Shown here one piece after another: positions 1-4,930 of a DNA stretch of 5,818 nt. The notes under the pieces are model-generated. The model worked only from the letters and a program-made list of their open reading frames with translations. It made no database searches and was not told the origin of the DNA. The stretch's first letter is position 1, and every line of letters begins with the position of its first letter. Position numbers and translations under genes: made by a program. The stretch comes from MAG-120531 sp029242825 (GTDB lineage: Bacteria > Bacteroidota > Bacteroidia > Flavobacteriales > Flavobacteriaceae): assembly GCA_029242825.1 (NCBI GenBank), contig JAQWTF010000169.1, positions 1 to 5,818 of the forward strand, read 5' to 3'.

Positions 1-41
1 TTTTTAAACGTACTTAAAACCTTTTAACTAGCGTTTAAAAA
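1..41. repeat. Inverted repeat, possible terminator for the small secreted protein gene
   Basis: Positions 1-10 (TTTTTAAACG) are the exact reverse complement of 32-41 (CGTTTAAAAA). A second inverted pair is nested inside: TTAAAA at 14-19 against TTTTAA at 22-27. With T11-A30 and A12-T29 also pairing, and a mismatch at 13/28, the whole 41 bases can fold into one long imperfect hairpin. It covers the stop codon (28-30) and the last codons of the minus-strand gene that ends here, so a role in ending that transcript is the simplest reading. The stems are nearly all A and T, and whatever follows lies outside the window, so terminator function is unproven. Confidence 0.4.
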
Positions 42-315
42 AAGTAGGATCAATTTTATAAAGAGTGACCCTATGGTCATTTTTATCCTTGACTTCTATA
101 ATCACTGAAGTAGATATATTTAAAATGGTTTTTAACACCACGTTTAAATGATCAATGAGTTGGTTCTTAATCTTCATATTTTGAGAATAAGAAATATTTG
201 GATTTTCTAATACCAACATAAGGTCTTGGGTAGACACGCATTCATGAGCGTTTGGCTTTTGCGCAAAAACAAAAACTCCAAAAAGAGAACATAAAAAAGT
301 GAGGCGTATGAGCAT
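28..315 (-). CDS. Small secreted protein of unknown function
   Basis: This 95-residue protein is not recognised as any family. Residues 1-18 form a convincing signal peptide: a basic start with R4, a hydrophobic core, then V-F-A before Q19, a typical signal peptidase I site in this phylum. The mature part is only about 77 residues, mixed polar and hydrophobic, with one cysteine (C26) and no visible catalytic motif or membrane segment. It is expected in the periplasm or outside the cell. The ATG at 313-315 is the natural start because the signal peptide begins there. It diverges from the acetyltransferase gene across about 130 bases. The stop lies inside an inverted repeat. The short length could mean a degraded remnant of a larger protein, but nothing in the sequence shows that. 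It is probably a real gene because the signal peptide is so clear. Confidence 0.6.
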   Translation of the reverse strand: MLIRLTFLCSLFGVFVFAQKPNAHECVSTQDLMLVLENPNISYSQNMKIKNQLIDHLNVVLKTILNISTSVIIEVKDKNDHRVTLYKIDPTFFKR

Positions 316-393
316 GAATTGGGGTTATTGTATAAACTAAGGTACTAAAAATTAAAACTCAGAAGGTTCATTTAACTACATTAGGACAATTTA

Positions 394-424
394 TTTGGAT
401 CAAAACGAATATTCACTAAGTTCG
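394..424 (+). promoter_or_regulatory. Candidate Bacteroidota-type promoter for the GNAT gene
   Basis: TTTG at 394-397 is followed, after 19 bases, by TAAGTTCG at 417-424. This matches the Bacteroidota -33 (TTTG) and -7 (TAnnTTTG) pattern with one mismatch in the -7 box and normal spacing. Transcription would begin near 428-432, leaving a short leader of roughly 15 bases before the ATG at 445. A GTG at 424 would lie inside the -7 box, which argues against it as the start codon. This rests on motif matching by eye only. Confidence 0.4.
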
Positions 425-444
425 TGTTTCGTAATCAATCGCTT

Positions 445-900
445 ATGCCTTCTCTAAACATTTTAAAAACCACCCCCACAAACTCAGATTTTAAGTCACT
501 CATCGCTCTATTAGACAAAGATCTGGCCATTACAGATGGAGAAGAACACGATTTTTACCATCAATTTAATGGTACACAGCAAATAAAACATGTACTGGTC
601 GGGTATATTGGAAACACCCCCGTGAGCTGTGGCGCATTTAAAGTGCTCCATACAAAAGAAGTAGAAATTAAACGAATGTACACAGATGCTCATTACAGGG
701 GTAAAGGATATGCGGCACAACTATTAAGCGCATTGGAAAAATGGGCGGCTGCAGAGGGCTTTACATCATGTGTTCTAGAAACGGGAACAAGGCAAAAAGC
801 GGCTATAGCCTTATACCATAAATGTGGGTACCAAATAATTTCCAATTACGGTCCCTATAAAGGGGTGAAAAACAGCCTTTGTTTTAAAAAAGCCCTCTAA
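445..900 (+). CDS. GNAT family N-acetyltransferase
   Basis: The protein has 151 residues, the usual length for a single-domain GNAT enzyme, which moves an acetyl group from acetyl-CoA to an amine; the acceptor cannot be told from sequence. The acetyl-CoA binding motif A is clear: a strand ending V-E-I-K-R-M-Y, then Y-R-G-K-G-Y-A at about residues 84-90, then the helix A-A-Q-L-L-S-A-L-E-K-W. The later strand C-V-L-E-T-G, the helix A-I-A-L-Y-H-K-C-G-Y and the N-Y-G-P-Y end match a common flavobacterial subgroup. No signal peptide is present, so it is cytoplasmic. The ATG at 445 is preferred to an in-frame GTG at 424, which would overlap the likely promoter and add seven residues with no family counterpart. 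Its stop lies 2 bases from that of the convergent secreted-protein gene. Confidence 0.88.
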   Translation: MPSLNILKTTPTNSDFKSLIALLDKDLAITDGEEHDFYHQFNGTQQIKHVLVGYIGNTPVSCGAFKVLHTKEVEIKRMYTDAHYRGKGYAAQLLSALEKWAAAEGFTSCVLETGTRQKAAIALYHKCGYQIISNYGPYKGVKNSLCFKKAL

Positions 901-902
901 TT

Positions 903-1556
903 TTAATATTTCCTTTGTACCCAAATTTCGTGTATGGGGGCCCCTTTAGAAATTTTTCCCTTATGGTGCCATGCCCCATTAATGAGCTCATATTCAAAAG
1001 GCAATACAGCCCCCACTCGGGAGTTATCTCTCGAGAAAAACGCAATAGACTCTTTGTATTCGCCATTCTCTGCAGAATAGCTACCGCCTCCGGCACCCAT
1101 AAAAGCAAAGGTCTCCGTATGGAAAGCAATCCACTGAAAACGTCCGTTATACAATACCTTTAGTGTTTTTCTAGGACCTGAGGTGTCGCGATTTGTCATA
1201 AGGTCATTTCGCATTCTCCCACCCATTAACCAAAGGCCATCTAATGGCTGTGGTTGTAATGCCACTTTCTCAAAGGCATTTAAATCAGTTAGAGGAATGG
1301 TTTTAAGGGAGTCTTGCTCAAACAAACTATTGTATTCTAAATGCACAACTGGGCTTGCGTCGCTTGAGATAAAACCTCCTTTAGTACTGATGAATTTGGG
1401 TGGACTTTCCTGGTACACCACTTCGGTGTAGTAACCATCTATGAGTTGAACAATAGTGATCACACTAGCTTCTTTACGCATATACTGTTGGGCGAACAAA
1501 GAAGAAGTGGTGAAGCATAAAAATAAAGTAGCACTGAATTTCAAAAAAGAGCTCAT
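903..1556 (-). CDS. Secreted protein with two lipocalin-like halves
   Basis: This 217-residue protein begins with a signal peptide (hydrophobic core, then L-F-A before Q23) and so is exported. The mature part looks like two related beta-rich modules. Around residues 39-75, D-G-Y-Y-T-E-V-V-Y is followed by K-F-I-S-T-K-G-G-F and H-L-E-Y. Around 137-174, N-G-R-F-Q-W-I-A-F is followed by A-F-M-G-A-G-G-G-S-Y and E-S-I-A-F-F-S. The second half opens with the lipocalin-like L-D-G-L-W at 105-109 and is the better conserved looking. The C-terminal stretch, with W-H-H-K-G, S-K-G-A-P-I-H-E and I-W, resembles proteins usually annotated in Bacteroidota only as 'membrane or secreted protein'. No enzyme motif is visible; ligand binding is a guess from the fold. 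The gene diverges from the FKBP gene and converges with the acetyltransferase gene. Confidence 0.8.
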   Translation of the reverse strand: MSSFLKFSATLFLCFTTSSLFAQQYMRKEASVITIVQLIDGYYTEVVYQESPPKFISTKGGFISSDASPVVHLEYNSLFEQDSLKTIPLTDLNAFEKVALQPQPLDGLWLMGGRMRNDLMTNRDTSGPRKTLKVLYNGRFQWIAFHTETFAFMGAGGGSYSAENGEYKESIAFFSRDNSRVGAVLPFEYELINGAWHHKGKISKGAPIHEIWVQRKY

Positions 1557-1575
1557 GATTTTTTTAATAAACTTA

Positions 1576-1583
1576 CAAAAATA
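1576..1583 (-). promoter_or_regulatory. Candidate -7 box for the lipocalin-like secreted protein gene
   Basis: Read on the minus strand, these bases are TATTTTTG, an exact match to the Bacteroidota -7 consensus TAnnTTTG. They lie 20 bases upstream of the ATG at 1554-1556, so the leader would be short, about 10-15 bases. No TTTG or TTG is found at the expected distance upstream, so the call rests on the -7 box alone in an AT-rich stretch and may be chance. Confidence 0.3.
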
Positions 1584-1621
1584 TAAGCCTATTTGTATCT
1601 TGCACTAAATACCATTTACAA

Positions 1622-2080
1622 ATGAAATATTTTTATCTATGCCTCATAAGCGCCTTTTTAATAGGTTGCTCTAAAGAAGATGACTCTTCCAATAGTCCTT
1701 ATGCCTCAAACGACGCAGAAATAAAAGCCTATCTAGAAACCAATAGTATTGCCGCCACTAAAACAGGCTCTGGTTTGTATTATTTTATATCAAAACAAGG
1801 TACGGGGCAAAGTCCTAGTCAAAGCAGTGCAGTGAGAGTAGCTTACAAAGGATACTTTACGAGTGGCAGGGTATTTGACCAAAGCAATAGCGCTGGTATT
1901 TCATTCTCCTTGAATCAAGTCATTGCTGGTTGGACAGAAGGCCTTACTTATTTTAAAGAAGGCGGAGAGGGTAAACTATTTATCCCTTCTAATTTAGGGT
2001 ACGGAGACTTGGGCTATGGCAGCATTCCCGGTGGCTCAGTACTTGTATTTGATATTAAACTTATTGAAGTTAAAGACTAG
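1622..2080 (+). CDS. FKBP-type peptidyl-prolyl cis-trans isomerase, lipoprotein
   Basis: This enzyme speeds cis-trans isomerisation of proline peptide bonds, aiding folding of exported proteins. Of its 152 residues, 1-16 form a lipoprotein signal ending L-I-G-C, so C16 should be lipidated. The next residues, S-K-E-D-D, fit the K-(D/E)2 lipoprotein export signal described in Flavobacteriia, which suggests display on the cell surface rather than the periplasmic face. A short helical linker (about 30-60) precedes one FKBP domain (about 65-150). Residues lining the FKBP12 active site are present: Y75, F85-D86, V100-I101, W104, Y127 and F143, so it should be active. The ATG at 1622 starts directly on the signal peptide. 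The YciI-like gene begins 2 bases after its stop, so the two are probably one transcript. A promoter should lie within the 65 bases shared with the divergent gene, but no convincing plus-strand one was found. Confidence 0.92.
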   Translation: MKYFYLCLISAFLIGCSKEDDSSNSPYASNDAEIKAYLETNSIAATKTGSGLYYFISKQGTGQSPSQSSAVRVAYKGYFTSGRVFDQSNSAGISFSLNQVIAGWTEGLTYFKEGGEGKLFIPSNLGYGDLGYGSIPGGSVLVFDIKLIEVKD

Positions 2081-2082
2081 TT

Positions 2083-2367
2083 ATGGGCTATTATATCTTA
2101 TTTTACAAAACATCTGAAACCTATATAAAAGATCGAGAACCTCACCGAGCGCTTCATCTTGAGCATGCAAAAAAAGCACAAAATGACGGTAATTTACTGC
2201 TAGCAGGTGCCCTTGAAGAACCTGCAGATGAGGCCATGCTCATCTTTAAAACAGACCAAAGAGCCCTCGTAGAAAACTTTGCAAAAAACGATCCATACGT
2301 ACTTCACGGAGTCGTGAAACACTGGGTCATAAGCCCATGGAAGGTGGTGATGGGTTCTCTGATATAA
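2083..2367 (+). CDS. YciI-like (YCII-related domain) protein
   Basis: This 94-residue protein fits the YCII-related family, a small ferredoxin-like fold related to dimeric barrel proteins; most members have no known reaction. Family landmarks are visible: the opening strand Y-Y-I-L-F-Y, the helix with R-x-x-H-L-x-H (R22, H25, H28), L-L-L-A-G-A at 38-43, the helix with F-A-K-N, then D70-P71-Y72-V, and a closing strand with W-K-V-V. The conserved His and Asp are thought to form the active site of the family. It has no signal peptide and so is cytoplasmic, unlike the lipoprotein encoded just upstream. The 2-base gap to that gene indicates co-transcription and possibly translational coupling, though no functional link between the two is evident. 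The specific role is unknown. Confidence 0.8.
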   Translation: MGYYILFYKTSETYIKDREPHRALHLEHAKKAQNDGNLLLAGALEEPADEAMLIFKTDQRALVENFAKNDPYVLHGVVKHWVISPWKVVMGSLI

Positions 2368-2382
2368 ATCAATATTCGTTTG

Positions 2383-2428
2383 TAGATGATTAAGATACGT
2401 TCATCTAAAATAAAATACTGCTTTTATT
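2383..2428. repeat. Two small hairpins between the YciI-like gene and the sialidase-fucosidase gene
   Basis: TAGATGA at 2383-2389 is the exact reverse complement of TCATCTA at 2401-2407, giving a 7-base stem with an 11-base loop. Directly after it, AATAAAA at 2409-2415 pairs with TTTTATT at 2422-2428 around a 6-base loop. Together they could form a weak, AT-rich terminator after the YciI-like gene or a leader structure for the next gene. The stems lack a GC core, so some readthrough into the fusion gene would be expected. No convincing promoter was found in the rest of this 100-base gap. In DNA this AT-rich, chance pairing is a real alternative. Confidence 0.25.
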
Positions 2429-2467
2429 ATAATTTATAACTTGCTTGAACAATATAACATTCAAGCT

Positions 2468-4930
2468 ATGAAACAATATTTTTTTCTCTGCTTATTATTT
2501 GCTGTTTCTCTTATTTCTTGTGAAAACAAGACAAATTCAGCGCCACTTTTTATAGAGCAACCGATATTTATCAATGGTATTGGAGGCTACGAATGCTATA
2601 GAATTCCGGCCATTGTAAGCAACAATAAAGGGATTTTATTTGCTTTTGTAGAAGGAAGGGTAAACGATTGTGGAGATTATGGAAATGTAGATATTCTTCT
2701 GAGCATTTCAAAAGATAACGGAGACCACTGGAGTATCCCGAAAAAAATAATTGATAAAGACAAATACCAAGCTGGAAATGCAGCTCCCGTATATGATTTT
2801 ACCGACCCTAGATACCCAAACGGCAGGTTGTTTTTGTTTTTTAATACAGGAAATGCAAGCGAATATGATGTAAGGATGGGTATTGGAGATAGAAAAGTCT
2901 GGTTCACAACTTCCCCTAATGATGGCATAGATTGGAATGTTCCAACAGATATAAGTAATCAAGTGCACTTTAATAAAGAAAATTCAAGGCTAGACAAAGA
3001 TTGGAGGGCACATGCTAATACACCTGGCCATGGTATTCAATTAACGAAAGGAAAATATAAAGGTCGCTTGTATATTGCAGCCAATCATTCAACCGGTGAC
3101 TTTAAAAGTGATGCCTCAGATTATCAAACTTATGGATATTATTCAGACGATCACGGAGAAACATGGAAGGTAAGTCCAGACATTAATTGGCCTTCCTCAA
3201 ATGAAGCTATAGCTGCAGAATTACCTAATGGTAAGCTAATGCTTAATATTAGAGAGCAAAATGGCCAATCTAAAAGAAGGTTAGTTGCAATTAGTGATCA
3301 AGGAGGCGAAACATGGAATAAGGTGTTTTTAGACAGCAACTTAATTAGTCCTGTTTGTCAATCCAGTTTAATAAACTACAGTCATAAAGAAGAAAACACC
3401 TTGCTTTTTTCTGGACCAAATAGCACCGAAAAGAGACATAAAATGAGTGTTTTCCGCTCTAAAGATAATGGCAAAACCTGGCCAGTAATTAAAGAGGTGT
3501 ATGCAGGAACTTCAGCTTACTCAGATCTAACAATATTAAAAAACAGTCAAATTGGGTTACTTTATGAAAGAGATCAAAACGGTATTTATTTTGCGCGCTT
3601 TAATGAGGCTTGGCTGCTAGAAAAAAACGCTGTAAAAACCCCTCCCCTTCCTTCAGAAAGACAAATGGAATGGCAAAAAATGGAATATTATGCCTTTATC
3701 CATTTTAACATGAATACTTTCACTGATCAAGAGTGGGGCTATGGAGATACCCCAACAACTGTTTTTAACCCTTCTGATTTAGACACTGATCAATGGGTTA
3801 AAACCATTAAAACTGCTGGAATGAAGGGTGTGATTATTACTGCAAAACACCATGATGGTTTTTGCTTATGGCCTAGTGATTATACTGAATACTCCGTAAA
3901 AAATAGTCCATGGAAAAATGGACAAGGAGACCTTATCAAAGAATTGGCAACATCTTGCGAAAAATATGGTATAAAACTAGGTATATATCTTTCCCCATGG
4001 GATAGGAACCATCCAGATTACGGTCAGGAAGAATACTTAACGTACTTTAGGAATCAGCTCAGCGAGCTACTGACAAATTACGGACCAATTTTTGAAGTTT
4101 GGTTTGACGGAGCTAACGGTGGAGATGGTTTTTACGGAGGGGCTAATGACAATAGAAAAGTAGATAAAAAAACCTATTATGACTGGGATAATACTACTTC
4201 AATTGTGAGAACCCTCCAACCTAATGCAGTTGTTTTTTCAGATGCAGGACCTGATATTAGATGGGTTGGAAATGAATCAGGAAAGGCACAGGCAACTTCT
4301 TGGGCTCCTATATTTAAAGACAGTTTATATCCTGGAATGATAGATTTTAATAAGTTTTCTTCTGGTCAAGAAAATGGAACTCACTGGATTCCTACAGAAA
4401 CAGACGTATCCATTAGACCAGGATGGTATTACCATAAAGAAGAGGATAGTTTAGTGAAAACGCCAAAACAACTCAGGGAAATTTATTACGAATCTATTGG
4501 GAGGAACTCCTCATTACTATTAAATATTCCAGTAGACAGAACTGGGAAAATTCATAAAAATGACTCTTTGTCACTAATTGAGTTTGCCCGTCTCATAAAA
4601 GAAGACTTCAAACATAACATAGCTGCTACAGCAACCATTAAAAACCAAGATCCCTATACCCAAGAAATCTTATTGCCTACCCCTAAATATGTTAATATCA
4701 TTCAACTACAAGAAGACATAACACAGGGACAAAAAGTAAAATCATTCGAAGTAATGGCCAATACTAATCAAGGATGGAGGATAGTTTCAAAAGGAACTAC
4801 TATTGGGCATAAAAGATTATTACGATTTAAAACGATCAAGAGCGCGCAAATTAAGATTAGAATTCTGACTTCAAAAAACACGCCCAATCTACTAAACTCA
4901 AAAATTTATTACACAAATAACGATGCTTAA
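2468..4930 (+). CDS. Fused lipoprotein: GH33-type sialidase plus GH29-type alpha-L-fucosidase
   Basis: One unbroken 820-residue frame carries two glycosidases. Numbering is from the ATG at 2468, chosen because the signal peptide starts there; a TTG at 2441 would only add nine unrelated residues. The signal ends L-I-S-C with C18 lipidated; the residues after it are E-N-K-T, so no clear surface-export tail is seen. The sialidase half (about 28-385) has Y-R-I-P (R45), likely acid/base D70, E251, R262, R323 and nucleophile Y351 with E367, plus five Asp-boxes near 81, 149, 226, 276 and 331. It should release terminal sialic acid with retention. The fucosidase half (about 394-715) has H-F-N at 412, K-H-H-D-G-F at 460 and W-F-D-G with nucleophile D547. 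E603 is the candidate acid/base. A beta domain (about 718-820) closes the protein. The motifs resemble the GH29-B / Lewis-type fucosidases. Both halves look intact, and the join is short, with no long linker. The two activities and the lipid anchor are well supported; the substrate is not. Confidence 0.9.
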   Translation: MKQYFFLCLLFAVSLISCENKTNSAPLFIEQPIFINGIGGYECYRIPAIVSNNKGILFAFVEGRVNDCGDYGNVDILLSISKDNGDHWSIPKKIIDKDKYQAGNAAPVYDFTDPRYPNGRLFLFFNTGNASEYDVRMGIGDRKVWFTTSPNDGIDWNVPTDISNQVHFNKENSRLDKDWRAHANTPGHGIQLTKGKYKGRLYIAANHSTGDFKSDASDYQTYGYYSDDHGETWKVSPDINWPSSNEAIAAELPNGKLMLNIREQNGQSKRRLVAISDQGGETWNKVFLDSNLISPVCQSSLINYSHKEENTLLFSGPNSTEKRHKMSVFRSKDNGKTWPVIKEVYAGTSAYSDLTILKNSQIGLLYERDQNGIYFARFNEAWLLEKNAVKTPPLPSERQMEWQKMEYYAFIHFNMNTFTDQEWGYGDTPTTVFNPSDLDTDQWVKTIKTAGMKGVIITAKHHDGFCLWPSDYTEYSVKNSPWKNGQGDLIKELATSCEKYGIKLGIYLSPWDRNHPDYGQEEYLTYFRNQLSELLTNYGPIFEVWFDGANGGDGFYGGANDNRKVDKKTYYDWDNTTSIVRTLQPNAVVFSDAGPDIRWVGNESGKAQATSWAPIFKDSLYPGMIDFNKFSSGQENGTHWIPTETDVSIRPGWYYHKEEDSLVKTPKQLREIYYESIGRNSSLLLNIPVDRTGKIHKNDSLSLIEFARLIKEDFKHNIAATATIKNQDPYTQEILLPTPKYVNIIQLQEDITQGQKVKSFEVMANTNQGWRIVSKGTTIGHKRLLRFKTIKSAQIKIRILTSKNTPNLLNSKIYYTNNDA

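Noticed and set aside
923..955. Inverted repeat AAATTTC / GAAATTT around a GGGGCCCC palindrome as a terminator for the convergent genes
   Set aside because: It lies within the coding end of the secreted protein, the outer and inner palindromes are not co-centred, and no T-run follows in the right place, so chance is likelier.
884..1431. Open frames on both strands within the lipocalin-like secreted protein gene
   Set aside because: They are shadows of the 217-residue gene, which has a signal peptide and family-like sequence throughout.
2441..2467. TTG at 2441 as the start of the fusion gene
   Set aside because: It would place nine polar residues before a textbook lipoprotein signal that begins exactly at the ATG at 2468.
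2677..2968. Two minus-strand open frames inside the sialidase region
   Set aside because: They overlap the Asp-box region of a clear sialidase and have no recognisable protein features.
3620..3670. Possibility that the sialidase and fucosidase are two genes joined by a sequencing error
   Set aside because: The frame is continuous, both domains stay in family-like sequence on each side, and no start codon with its own signal peptide or lipobox appears at the join. A lone fucosidase here would have no export signal.
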